Below are positions 10,394-18,895 of a DNA stretch of 64,000 nucleotides, one piece after another. Position 1 is the stretch's first letter. Every line of letters begins with the position of its first letter. This DNA comes from JBBDMC01 sp963775235 (GTDB lineage Bacteria; Pseudomonadota; Alphaproteobacteria; Rhizobiales; Kaistiaceae), in contig CAVZHY010000005.1 of assembly GCA_963775235.1 (NCBI GenBank), forward strand, positions 62,001 through 126,000. Direction: 5' to 3'. The position numbers and the translations under genes were made by a program. The notes below the pieces were generated by a model, which made no database searches, had not been told where the DNA came from, and was given only the letters and a program-made list of their open reading frames with translations.

Positions 10394-11227
10394 TCAGGTT
10401 AGCCGCGCCAGTTCGCGCAGCTTTTCCGGCGTCGCCGCGGGATAGCCAAAGAAATTCAGATAGGCGGGGATCTGCTCGAACAGCATATCTGTACCGGGCT
10501 GAACAGCGCAGCCCCGCATACGCGCGGCCATGAGGAACGGCGTCTCCCCGTGCGGCCGCATCACGACATCACCAACCAGAGTGGACGGGTCGAGGCGCGC
10601 CGTGTCGACGGGCAGGGGGTCGTCGTCGCCCGAGCCGAGCGGTGTGGCGTTGACGACGATGTCCCAGCCGGCGGGGTCGTTCGACCCGGTCTCGATCGCG
10701 ATGCCAGGGAAATGTTTCCTGAGCGCGACAGCCAGACGACCGGCTGCCGCCGCGTCGACGTCGAACAGACCGATGCGAACCGCTCCGGCCTCAGCCAGAG
10801 CGCTGGCGATCGCCGACCCGACGCCGCCCGTTCCGACGACCAACGCGCCAACGCCGGCAATCGTTCGTCCCTTGCGCACCACGCCCCGGACGAACCCCTC
10901 GCCATCGAACATATCCCCGAAAAGAAGGCCCTTATCATCGCGTTTGACCGCGTTGCATGCCCCGCAGATCTGGACCGCGGTGCTGGCGCGATCCAGAAGT
11001 GCAACGACAGTCCGTTTGTGGGGCATGGTAATCAGCGCGCCCGCGATGTTGCGGAGCCGGAAAAGCAGCCTGAGGAAATCGGGAAAGTCAGCCGCCTCGC
11101 AGCCCATGGGCACTACAACGGCTTCGATGCCCGCAGATTCGAACCACGGATTGTAGATCATCGGCGACTTGAAGCTGTCAGTAGGGACCCCGAGATGCGC
11201 GATGATTTTTGTGCGGCCGGTGATCAT
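10394..11227 (-). CDS. Third AroE-family oxidoreductase (shikimate dehydrogenase-like)
   Basis: A 277-residue AroE-family protein on the opposite strand. It has TMPHK with the catalytic lysine, GDMFDGEGF with the aspartate, and a Rossmann loop VVGTGGVGSAIASAL. The canonical Ser-x-Ser is altered (SFKSPMIYN). It resembles the divergent homologue at 1988 more than the canonical one, particularly in IEAVVVPM, the N-terminal domain and the GDM-x-DG motif. It is probably a paralogue with a changed substrate or direction of use. Convergent with livF. Its coding is intact. Substrate not determined from sequence. Confidence 0.82.
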   Translation of the reverse strand: MITGRTKIIAHLGVPTDSFKSPMIYNPWFESAGIEAVVVPMGCEAADFPDFLRLLFRLRNIAGALITMPHKRTVVALLDRASTAVQICGACNAVKRDDKGLLFGDMFDGEGFVRGVVRKGRTIAGVGALVVGTGGVGSAIASALAEAGAVRIGLFDVDAAAAGRLAVALRKHFPGIAIETGSNDPAGWDIVVNATPLGSGDDDPLPVDTARLDPSTLVGDVVMRPHGETPFLMAARMRGCAVQPGTDMLFEQIPAYLNFFGYPAATPEKLRELARLT

Positions 11228-11866
11228 TCTGCTGCGGCCTCCGGGCTCGACGTCAAGTCGGTCGGGAACTGCCCAACCGGGGCGCCAGTCTATCGCAACC
11301 GGAGTAAAGGCTGAATTAGATCAACTGCCTGCCCGTCGTGGACATTTTTGTCGAACCATTTGCGCCTTGCACCGGATCCCGAGTTTCGACGGGATTCTCG
11401 AAGGCGTCAGGCATCTCGGCCCGCTGGCACAACCGCCCACCGGGACTCAGACAAGGCGGAGGTCCGATTCGGACAGAAAGCTGGGGCGACCCGACCTTAC
11501 CAATTCGCAGATGGTGTTGAGCCATCTTGACCCACCCCTGGTGGCGGCAACGGACACTGACACCCACGCCCGAGAGCACCTTGGCCATGCCTTCGGCAGC
11601 GAAAATGCGCACATGTGGCGGTGACGCCGGGTGGCATCGCGGTCAAAGCCAAACGGGTTCTGGAAAGAATCGAAGGATCTCCAGAACTATGGCGGCAGTA
11701 TCAAGATTTCGTTCCCGCTGAATTGATGCCGCGCGCGCTCCTCGCTTCGCGCGCCATTGCACATCACTGCCCGCCAGACCAATCGGCGGTCGACCGATCA
11801 ATGCAGCCGGGCTCGGATTCGGATGCAACTGCTCGTCGAAGACGTGCCCGGCTTAGCGATATGGAT
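11228..11866. other. 639-base stretch without a supported gene
   Basis: No frame here has both a credible start and a recognisable product. An open plus stretch near 11620-11745 (reading GGIAVKAKRVLERIEGSPEL) has protein-like composition and could be a remnant. I could not assign it to a family. It separates the catabolic cluster from the stress cluster. Confidence 0.4.
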
Positions 11867-12127
11867 CTATCCAGCCGGGCCGGTTGCCGGTTGGCTGTTC
11901 GGTGTCGGGGCGGTGATTGCCGGCGCGGGTGGCGTGCTGGTCGTTCCGGCGACAGGACTGGTCGCCACCGGACTAACGCCGTATCCCCACCAGTCACCGC
12001 TCCATCCCCAGCCGACTATGATCACCAGGATGATAAGGGCGGCCCATAGCCACCAGCTGCTGCCACCGCCCACCCGGCGAGGAAGGGGCCTGCCTGGCTC
12101 CGTCTCCGGTTGTCTGTAGTCTGTCAT
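11867..12127 (-). CDS. Small single-span membrane protein, stress-promoter driven
   Basis: An 86-residue protein: a short charged N-terminus (MTDYRQPETEPG), a Trp-rich membrane span at about residues 25-42, and a Pro/Thr/Ala-rich tail probably outside the membrane. I chose ATG 12127 because AGGAG lies six bases upstream and an EcfG-type promoter lies 36 bases further on. Longer in-frame starts would put the promoter inside the gene. No family recognised. It is divergent from topoisomerase IB, which has its own EcfG-type promoter. Confidence 0.62.
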   Translation of the reverse strand: MTDYRQPETEPGRPLPRRVGGGSSWWLWAALIILVIIVGWGWSGDWWGYGVSPVATSPVAGTTSTPPAPAITAPTPNSQPATGPAG

Positions 12128-12163
12128 AAGCCACTCCTGTAGCGGATTGTTTCCGCCAGTCCC

Positions 12164-12188
12164 AACGACGGTCCGGCGATCTGGTTCC
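12164..12188 (-). promoter_or_regulatory. EcfG-type (general stress sigma) promoter for the small membrane protein
   Basis: On the minus strand GGAAC (12188-12184) is followed after 16 bases by CGTT (12167-12164). This is the consensus of the alphaproteobacterial general stress sigma factor EcfG. It lies 36 bases before ATG 12127, with a good ribosome site between. Confidence 0.65.
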
Positions 12189-12318
12189 AAGCCTGCCTTC
12201 CCGGTCCGCTGTCGGCACGGGGAGGGGAGCCGGCGGGCCCTTATGTAGAAACAGCCTGCCGCGAGAGCAGGACCTCGGATGTTCCCGCATTTCTTCGCTG
12301 GCAACCGACGGCAACGGT

Positions 12319-12344
12319 GGAACCGACCCGCCGGCAGCGACGTT
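12319..12344 (+). promoter_or_regulatory. EcfG-type (general stress sigma) promoter for topoisomerase IB
   Basis: GGAAC at 12319-12323, a 17-base spacer and CGTT at 12341-12344 match the EcfG consensus exactly. The first start codon after it in the topoisomerase frame is GTG 12389, preceded by a purine-rich AGAGGG. This argues against the longer ORF that would begin upstream of the promoter. Confidence 0.65.
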
Positions 12345-12388
12345 CATCTGACGTTCGAAAAAACGTGCACCGGCAGAGGGTTAAGATC

Positions 12389-13573
12389 GTGGAGAGCGAG
12401 CGATTGCGGGCGCGGATCGCCGGCGCGGCGGCGGCGGATTCCGCTGGCCTTGTGTACGTCAATGATGACACGCCGGGCATTTGCCGCCGCAGGCAGGGCA
12501 CGGGCTTCAGCTACGCCGACGCCGACGGCAAGAGGATAACCGATCCTGCTGTCCTGGCGCGGATTCGATCACTCGCGATCCCGCCCGCTTGGACTCATGT
12601 GTGGGTGTCGACCGAGCCGGGCGGTCACCTTCAGGCCGCCGGGCGAGACGCACGCGGCCGCAAGCAATACATCTACCACACCCGCTGGCGGGAAGTGCGC
12701 GACAGCAACAAGTTCGTGCACATGCTCGATTTCGCCCAAGCGCTGCCGCGCATCCGCAGACGGATTATGAAGGACATGAGCCGACGCGGCCTCCCTCGCG
12801 ACAAGGTGCTGGCGACGATGGTCAATCTGCTTGAGCAGACGTTGGTGCGCGTGGGCAACGGCGAATACGCCGCGCACAACAAGAGCTACGGTCTGACGAC
12901 GTTGCGCGACCGGCACGCGGCGATCGACGGCGCAGAGCTGCGCTTCACATTCGTGGGCAAAAGCGGCAGACACTGGCGTCTGAAGCTGCGCGACCGCCGT
13001 ATCGCCGGGATCGTCAAGCGTTGTCAGGACATTCCGGGCCAGCGTCTGTTCCAGTACCTGGACTCGGACGGCATTGGGCATCCGGTCACCTCTTCCGATG
13101 TAAATGCCTACCTTCGCGATGCAGCGGGCGCGGAGGTCTCCACGAAAGACTACCGCACGTGGTCAGCCACGGTCCTCGCAGCAGGCGTGCTTGCCGAGCT
13201 CGGCCCTTTCCGATCACAGGCCGAGGCCAGGGCCAACGTAAAGGAGGCGATCGAACGGGCTGCGGACCGCCTCGGCAACACCCCCGCCGTCTGCCGCAAG
13301 TGCTACGTCCATCCCGATCTCATCGCGCGCTACCTCAAAGGCGCTCTGATTGAGCGACTGGCGCGTCCCGCCATCCCGCGCGCCGCACCGGCGGGCCTTG
13401 AGCCTTGGGAGAAGCGGGTTTACGCCGCGCTTGGCGACCGCGCCCACCAAAGCAAGCGCCGACACGACAAGCGGCCTCCCGCCGCGCGTGGCCGGCTCAA
13501 CCGCCCCGTGCCGGCGCGAGGCCCAGCTCGACCAGCGACATCCCGCCGGTCGGCAGCTTCTGCCGCGCAATAA
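12389..13573 (+). CDS. DNA topoisomerase IB, bacterial (poxvirus-like) type
   Basis: Type IB topoisomerase that relaxes supercoils through a 3'-phosphotyrosine intermediate. The N-terminal domain runs through LVYVNDDTPGI and IPPAWTHVWV. The catalytic domain shows NKSYGLTTLRDRH, KDYRTWSATVLAA and the active tyrosine in NTPAVCRKCYVHP. The C-terminus is a basic, Pro/Arg-rich tail. About 394 residues from GTG 12389; a start at 12317 would add 24 residues but precede the promoter. Such enzymes are usually accessory in alphaproteobacteria, and the EcfG-type promoter implies stress induction. Confidence 0.9.
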   Translation: MESERLRARIAGAAAADSAGLVYVNDDTPGICRRRQGTGFSYADADGKRITDPAVLARIRSLAIPPAWTHVWVSTEPGGHLQAAGRDARGRKQYIYHTRWREVRDSNKFVHMLDFAQALPRIRRRIMKDMSRRGLPRDKVLATMVNLLEQTLVRVGNGEYAAHNKSYGLTTLRDRHAAIDGAELRFTFVGKSGRHWRLKLRDRRIAGIVKRCQDIPGQRLFQYLDSDGIGHPVTSSDVNAYLRDAAGAEVSTKDYRTWSATVLAAGVLAELGPFRSQAEARANVKEAIERAADRLGNTPAVCRKCYVHPDLIARYLKGALIERLARPAIPRAAPAGLEPWEKRVYAALGDRAHQSKRRHDKRPPAARGRLNRPVPARGPARPATSRRSAASAAQ

Positions 13574-13668
13574 GTCGCGAAGACCGCCGGGCCGGCTGGC
13601 GCAGGCGCCCTGGCGATCTTCGCTGCATAGCGGCAACGTTGTCTGCTAAAATTCGTGGACCGTTGCGT

Positions 13669-14067
13669 TCAGTTCACTATCTCCACCACCACGCGCGTCT
13701 GTGGATTGACGATGACGCGATGGCTGTTGACGTTCGCGAACACGTACGTCTGCGTGTCCGGGATTGGGTATAACGCCACTTCCTGAGGAAGTGGCTGGCC
13801 GACCACGACCTGTTGCTGAAGCGTCACGGCGGGCACCTGGTCCGTGACGACGTAGGAGCAGCTGCTCGGAGGCAAGGCCTTCGATCCGATGGCACCACCG
13901 ACGACGCCACCGATTGCGGCGCCTGCAGGCCCGCCTACCACTGCTCCAGCAGCAGCGCCAGCGGCGGCTCCGCCCGCGGCTCCGGCGGCATTGGAACACA
14001 GTGCAAACGCCTGCGTGCCGAACAGCAGTGCACTTCCGCATACGAGAGCGGTCAAGGTCTTACGCAT
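13669..14067 (-). CDS. Secreted DUF1236 protein with glycine-zipper segment
   Basis: 132 residues. A signal peptide spans about residues 1-22 (MRKTLTALVCGSALLFG, cut after AFA). An Ala/Gly-rich glycine zipper (about residues 28-62) resembles outer-membrane-associated zipper motifs. The C-terminal half (VPAVTLQQQVVVGQPLP to VNPQTRVVVEIV) matches DUF1236, a domain of small envelope proteins in alphaproteobacteria. GGAGGA lies just upstream of the ATG, and an EcfG-type promoter lies 31 bases before it. Function unknown; probably an envelope stress protein. Confidence 0.85.
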   Translation of the reverse strand: MRKTLTALVCGSALLFGTQAFALCSNAAGAAGGAAAGAAAGAVVGGPAGAAIGGVVGGAIGSKALPPSSCSYVVTDQVPAVTLQQQVVVGQPLPQEVALYPIPDTQTYVFANVNSHRVIVNPQTRVVVEIVN

Positions 14068-14098
14068 TTGATCCTCCGGTCGTTCACCCCCCGAAACA

Positions 14099-14123
14099 AA
14101 CGCGACCGGAAAGCCTTGGTTCC
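14099..14123 (-). promoter_or_regulatory. EcfG-type (general stress sigma) promoter for the DUF1236 gene
   Basis: Minus strand GGAAC (14123-14119), 16-base spacer, CGTT (14102-14099). It is 31 bases from the ATG of the DUF1236 gene. This is the third exact match to the EcfG consensus within 2 kb. Confidence 0.65.
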
Positions 14124-14489
14124 GGCTTCCACACCCGTCTGGCGCCGGCCAAGCCGATGTTTCTCAGGGAGCGAGGGCGCGAAAACCCTGATATTGGCGG
14201 AAACTCCGGTTCCGTCGCGACGACCACGGTCCCGCTCCCACTGGACACAACCCGCCTCACGTTGCTGCTGCGTCTTCGCTGGGAACGTTTGGGGAGAACG
14301 AGAGGGAACCTTTTACGCGCCCCGCCGTTTTACATCTGCTTTCCGGGCGGCACTCCCCCGCCCCCTCATCCGCCTGGAGGCGACGCAGACGGGGATTGGT
14401 CCGGCTCTTTGCCGGACCGGTCCCCGATTGCGCTCTAAAGAGGGCCCTGCCGCGTCTCTGGCGCACACAGCCGGAAAAATCGAGCGCCG
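14124..14489. other. Intergenic stretch without a supported gene
   Basis: About 370 bases between the DUF1236 promoter and the 3' end of the response regulator gene. It is GC-rich, with open frames of low complexity only. I see no gene, RNA or repeat that I can name. Confidence 0.4.
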
Positions 14490-14864
14490 TCAGCCGGGCA
14501 GCAAATCGGTCAGGGCGCCCAGCAAGTCCTTTTCCATCACCGGCTTCGTCAGTCGCCTCACCGATGCGAAGTGTTCGGGGATTACAGCGTCGTCAAAGCC
14601 GGTGGCAAATACAAACGGGACGCTCGCTTCCTGCAGCCTTTCTGCGAGACGAAAGACCGTCTCCCGACCAAGCTGCACATCCAGTACGGCGGCGTCCAGG
14701 CGCCGCACCGTAAGTCCGTCGAGCGCGGCCGCGACGTTGTGAAAGGGGCCAACGACCTCGGCACCGAGGCTTTGGAGTTGATGCACCAGATCGAGGGCGA
14801 TCAGAAAATCGTCTTCGATCACCATAATTCGTTTGCCCGAAATCGCTGCGTCGCCGACCGCCAC
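14490..14864 (-). CDS. Single-domain response regulator
   Basis: A 124-residue receiver domain with no output domain. The acidic pair is in MVIEDDFLIAL, the phospho-acceptor aspartate in AAVLDVQLG, the switch Ser/Thr position is replaced by ATG in FVFATGFDD, and the lysine is in RRLTKPV. It starts immediately after the stop of the HWE kinase gene and is almost certainly co-transcribed with it, so it is probably the direct phosphorylation partner. It may act as a phosphate sink or adaptor. Confidence 0.9.
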   Translation of the reverse strand: MAVGDAAISGKRIMVIEDDFLIALDLVHQLQSLGAEVVGPFHNVAAALDGLTVRRLDAAVLDVQLGRETVFRLAERLQEASVPFVFATGFDDAVIPEHFASVRRLTKPVMEKDLLGALTDLLPG

Positions 14865-14865
14865 C

Positions 14866-16422
14866 TTACGCCTCGCCGGTCAGCGGGAGCTCAATGGTGC
14901 ATCTGAGCCGGCCATCGGCGAGGTTGAAGCTGGTGCGCGCTCCCAGCGAATACGCCAGGGCATTCTCGATCAGCGCCCGGCCAAAGCCGCTCGCAGGTGG
15001 TCCGGGCGCGACGTGCCCGATACCGGTTTCGAGCCACCGCAAGGTCAGAGCGGGACCGCCAAGCGGCACGGCGCGGGTGTCCCACGAGACGGCGATGCGG
15101 CCATCGGCGGTGGTGAGAGCGCCGTGCTTGCGGGCGTTGGTCGCCAGTTCGTGCAATGCCAGCGCCAGCATCTGCACGACCGCATTGTCGAGCCGGACTT
15201 TTGGTCCGGAAATGGAAACCTTGTCGTTCGCATTCAACGCGTTCAATTCCTGGTCGACGATTGCGTCAACAGTGATCGGCTCCACTTCGGAACGCGACAG
15301 CAAGCCCTGCACGCGCGACAATGCGCCCAGCCGCTCAGCGAAGCTGTGGCGAAAACTGTCAAGATCGCGACTGCTTCTGATGGTCTGATTGGCGATCGAT
15401 TGAATGACCGCGATGAGATTGCGCGTTCGGTGTTGCAACTCAGCGACCATGACTGCCAGCCGCTCGGCTGACAGCCGTTCCTCTGTTACGTCGACGTTGA
15501 CGCCGATCATGCCAAGGAACGTACCGTCGCGAGCGAATCGGGGACGCGCGTCGGTGCGAAGCACGCGGTAGGCGCCGTCATATCGTTTGTAGCGGCCCTC
15601 GATGACGACCGTCTTCTGCCCCTCCACCGCTGCTCCCATGGATGCACCGATTTGTGCAGCGTCCTGCGGGTGCATGGTGCTCTGCCAGTCGAATTCAGCC
15701 AGGTCGATGTTGTCGACGCCCCAGAACTCCCGCAGCAGGCGGTTCAGATGCAGGCAGCGTCCCTGGGCGTCGCTGGTCCAGATCATGACCGGAGCGAGCT
15801 CCGACATCAGACGGAAGCGTTCCTCGGATTCCCGGAGTTCCCCTTCGGCGGCGCGCCTGGCCGCTTCGGCTCTGTCCCGCTCGACGCTGAAGCCGATCTG
15901 TCTGGCGATCGCGATCGCCAGCCTGGTTTCCGAGGCCGAAAATTCATGGACACCGGCATAGTACGTCATGAATTTTCCGATCACCCGCTGCCCGGATATG
16001 ATCGGAATGAACGCCAACGCCCGGATGCCTTCCTCCGCGACCGCTGATTTGATCCAGGTCGCTTCATCGGTCTCTTCTATGTCCCGCACAAGGATCGGCT
16101 CCGCGCCGACATCGTCCTGGTTCCAGGGGGAATGACCTTCGAGCCTTGTGCGATACGAATCCGACAACCCCCGCCACGCGACGAATCGCATGACACCGCT
16201 CTTGTCGAACAACAGAATCGAGGCGCGGCCGCCCAAGGCGGCGACAATGCCGTCCAGCGCAGCGTCGAATGCTTCCGTCAGGGATTGGGCCCTGTAAAGC
16301 CCGTCCGTCAGTCGGTAGAGCGTTGCGAGTTCATCCAACCGCAGGGCTGAATTCTTGCCGGCGTCTTCCAGAGCCCCCATGAACCCCCCACTATCCTCAC
16401 CTCGTTGCCTGAAACAATCCAC
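14866..16422 (-). CDS. GAF-PAS sensor histidine kinase of the HWE family
   Basis: 518 residues, cytoplasmic, with no membrane span. A GAF domain covers about residues 30-185 (ASILLFDKSGVMRFVAWRGL). A PAS/PAC pair covers about 200-330 (ESEERFRLMSELAPVMIWTS to GMIGVNVDVTEE). The HWE kinase core follows: the phospho-acceptor histidine in ELQHRTRNLIAV, the N-box in ALHELATNARKHGAL and the tryptophan-x-glutamate signature in LRWLETG. HWE kinases commonly feed the PhyR/EcfG general stress pathway, which agrees with the EcfG-type promoters nearby. A weaker EcfG-like promoter (GGAAC-N16-CATT) lies just upstream. Confidence 0.9.
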   Translation of the reverse strand: MDCFRQRGEDSGGFMGALEDAGKNSALRLDELATLYRLTDGLYRAQSLTEAFDAALDGIVAALGGRASILLFDKSGVMRFVAWRGLSDSYRTRLEGHSPWNQDDVGAEPILVRDIEETDEATWIKSAVAEEGIRALAFIPIISGQRVIGKFMTYYAGVHEFSASETRLAIAIARQIGFSVERDRAEAARRAAEGELRESEERFRLMSELAPVMIWTSDAQGRCLHLNRLLREFWGVDNIDLAEFDWQSTMHPQDAAQIGASMGAAVEGQKTVVIEGRYKRYDGAYRVLRTDARPRFARDGTFLGMIGVNVDVTEERLSAERLAVMVAELQHRTRNLIAVIQSIANQTIRSSRDLDSFRHSFAERLGALSRVQGLLSRSEVEPITVDAIVDQELNALNANDKVSISGPKVRLDNAVVQMLALALHELATNARKHGALTTADGRIAVSWDTRAVPLGGPALTLRWLETGIGHVAPGPPASGFGRALIENALAYSLGARTSFNLADGRLRCTIELPLTGEA

Positions 16423-16433
16423 CGCAAATACTC

Positions 16434-16458
16434 AATGCACCAGAATGCCGTTGGTTCC
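16434..16458 (-). promoter_or_regulatory. Degenerate EcfG-like promoter before the HWE kinase
   Basis: Minus strand GGAAC (16458-16454), 16 bases, then CATT (16437-16434), one mismatch from CGTT. It is 12 bases from the annotated ATG, which is close, so a slightly later start codon may be used. Weak evidence. Confidence 0.3.
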
Positions 16459-16634
16459 ATCGTGGCAGATCGCTGGGTCCGCCCACTTGAGCGGTGGCGG
16501 CTCGATGGCGCGACAAGGCGGAGACTGGCATACTCTGCTGGTCCCTGGTTAGCGAACGGGGCCCAGCCGACCGTGTTGCGGGAGCGGATTGGTCGGGTTG
16601 AGCTGGCCTGACGCTGCGTCCGACGAGAGGTCTT

Positions 16635-17630
16635 ATGGTCAGCGGCTCCTCCCTGAAATCGCGCCAAATCGGCCGGTCCGGCCCCATGGTGTCGTGCCTG
16701 GGTCTAGGTTGCATGTCATTGTCCGGCGCCTATGGCGCTTACGACGATGCAAGCTCCCTTGAGACGATGCGATATGCTCTCGATTGCGGTGTCACCTTGC
16801 TCGACACTGCCGACAGTTACGGGGCGGGGCACAGCGAGGATCTTGTGGGGCGAGCTGTCAGGGGCCGCCGGGATCAGGTCGTCATCGCTACGAAGTTCGG
16901 GCGTGTGCGCACCGCTTCCCAAGAAGGCGTGAGCGGCCGCCCTGAGTACGTTCAGCAGGCTTGCGAGGCCAGTCTTCGACGTCTCGGCATCGACACCATC
17001 GACATCTACTTCCAGCACCGCGTCGATCCCGACGTCCCGATTGAGGAAACCGTCGGCGCGATGGCGAAACTCGTGAAAAACGGAAAGGTTCGCTACTTGG
17101 GGCTTTCAGAAGCCCGGCCCGAGACCATCCGTCGAGCGATGAAAGTTCACCCGATCGTCGCCGTCGAGACGGAGTTTTCACTTCTCTACCGACTTGAGGC
17201 CCAGGAGACCCTGCAAACGACGCGTGAGCTCGGGATCGGGTTCGTCGCCTATGCGCCGCTCGGCCGGGGGCTGTTGACCGGGAGCATCCGCGATCAATCC
17301 CAGGTCGCTGGAACCAAGCCCTCGCAGCACCCCCGATTCATGCCCGGTAACTTTGAAGAGAACCGCGCTTTGGTCGAGGGCGTCGAAAGCTTGGCTCGCG
17401 AAAAGAACTGTACGCCGTCGCAGCTGGTGCTGGCATGGTTGCTCATGCAAGGCGACGACATTGTTCCGATTCCCGGAACAAAACGACGCCAACATATCGA
17501 CGAGAACCTGGGTTCACTGCACGTTTCGCTGACGCCAGAAGATGTCGTGCGGATCGGCCAGGCAATTCCGCCGGGCGCGGCCGCAGGGGACCGCTATCCC
17601 GCCGCTGCAATGCGGGAGGTCTACCGCTGA
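16635..17630 (+). CDS. Aldo/keto reductase
   Basis: 331-residue NADPH-dependent oxidoreductase of the aldo/keto reductase superfamily. The tetrad is visible: aspartate and tyrosine in LLDTADSYGAGHSE, lysine in VIATKFG and histidine in YFQHRVDP. The cofactor-binding end is present at VPIPGTKRRQHIDENLGS. It resembles the pyridoxal/general stress AKR subfamily. It reads away from the HWE kinase gene. Position among stress genes suggests carbonyl detoxification, but the substrate cannot be read from the sequence. Confidence 0.92.
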   Translation: MVSGSSLKSRQIGRSGPMVSCLGLGCMSLSGAYGAYDDASSLETMRYALDCGVTLLDTADSYGAGHSEDLVGRAVRGRRDQVVIATKFGRVRTASQEGVSGRPEYVQQACEASLRRLGIDTIDIYFQHRVDPDVPIEETVGAMAKLVKNGKVRYLGLSEARPETIRRAMKVHPIVAVETEFSLLYRLEAQETLQTTRELGIGFVAYAPLGRGLLTGSIRDQSQVAGTKPSQHPRFMPGNFEENRALVEGVESLAREKNCTPSQLVLAWLLMQGDDIVPIPGTKRRQHIDENLGSLHVSLTPEDVVRIGQAIPPGAAAGDRYPAAAMREVYR

Positions 17631-17749
17631 TCCATTCTCACGCCGACAACCGTGGCTCGTCGGATCGCCAATCTGCCGGACATCTGAAAAGCGCGAATCC
17701 CGACGGGTGCCAGGCTCGCAAATGCTTGATTTACAAGGCGCGGGGACTA

Positions 17750-18895
17750 GTGGTTTCCGCCTGACAAAAGAATCCCCGTTGGGATTCCGTTGGGCGGGCT
17801 GGCATGCGAATCTGGTGCATGCGCACCGGAATTTTCATTTCGCTGAGCCGCTCCAACCGCAGTCGACTTGAGGCCATCACCAGGGATCGCAATGCGCCGC
17901 AAAAGCATGTCTGGCGCGCGGCGATCGTCCTGCTGAGCGCCGATGGCGTCGGCACCACCACGATCATGCGGCAGACCGGAACATCCAAGACCTGTGTCTG
18001 GCGCTGGCAGGAGCGCTTTATGCGGGAGGGCGTCGACGGCCTTCTGCGCGACAAGACGCGCCCCTCGCGCATTCCGCCGCTGAGCCAGGAGGTGATCGAA
18101 CGCGTGGTCGCGCTGACGCAGACCGAGCCGCCGGCCGAGGCCACCCACTGGACCGCCGACATGATGGCGCGAGCGAGTGGCATCAGCGCCAGTGCCGTGC
18201 GGCGCATCTGGAAGGAGCACGGGCTGCAACCGCACCGCTACCGTCAGTTCAAACTCTCTACCGACCCCAAGTTCGTCACCAAATTGCGCGACGTGGTCGG
18301 GCTCTATGTCGACCCGCCGGCGCATGCCATCGTGCTGTCCGTCGACGAAAAAAGCCAAATCCAGGCTCTCGACCGCACTCAGCCGGGGCTGCCGCTGAAG
18401 AAGGGGCGCCTCGGCACCATGACGCATGACTACAAACGTCATGGCACCACGACCTTGTTCGCTGCCCTGAACGTCCTCGACGGCACCGTGATCGGCCGCA
18501 ACATGCAGCGCCATCGCCATCAGGAGTTCATCCGCTTTCTGAACGCGGTCGAGGCTGAGGTACCGGTCGGCAAGGTCGTCCACGTCATCCTCGACAATTA
18601 TGCCGTCCACAAGCATCCAAAGGTTCGCGCCTGGCTTGCCCGGCACGAGCGCTTCGTCTTCCACTTCACGCCAACCTCGTGCTCCTGGCTCAACGCCGTC
18701 GAGGGCTTCTTCGCCAAGCTCTCCCGGCGCCGACTGAAGCGCGGCGTCTTCCGATCGGTCGTCGATCTCCAGGCCGCCATCAACTGCTTCGTCGAAGAGA
18801 CCAACAATGACCCCAAGCCGTTCACTTGGACCGCAGACCCCGACCGCATCATCGCCGCCGTCAGACGAGGGCACCAAGTGTTAGATTCCATCCAC
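17750..18895 (+). mobile_element. IS630-family insertion sequence
   Basis: 1,146 bases bounded by the dinucleotide TA at 17748-17749 and 18896-18897, the TA target duplication of the IS630/mariner group. The ends read inward GTGGTTTCCGCC and GTGGATGGAATC, sharing GTGG and scattered later positions, so the inverted repeats are imperfect. It holds one intact DDE transposase. The right end lies inside the mosaic pseudogene block and truncates the sigma-factor fragment there. Confidence 0.8.

Noticed and set aside
11125..11160. tRNA-like T-arm (gattcgaacc) at the start of the third aroE-type gene
   Set aside because: No acceptor or anticodon stems can be formed around it, and it is inside an intact coding frame.
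16423..16634. Small antisense frame between the HWE kinase and the aldo/keto reductase
   Set aside because: Arg/Ser-rich shadow composition, no ribosome site; the gap is better read as a divergent promoter region.
17641..17749. Attachment-site or integrase-tail sequence left of IS630
   Set aside because: The segment looks non-coding and has no repeat partner that I could find in the window.
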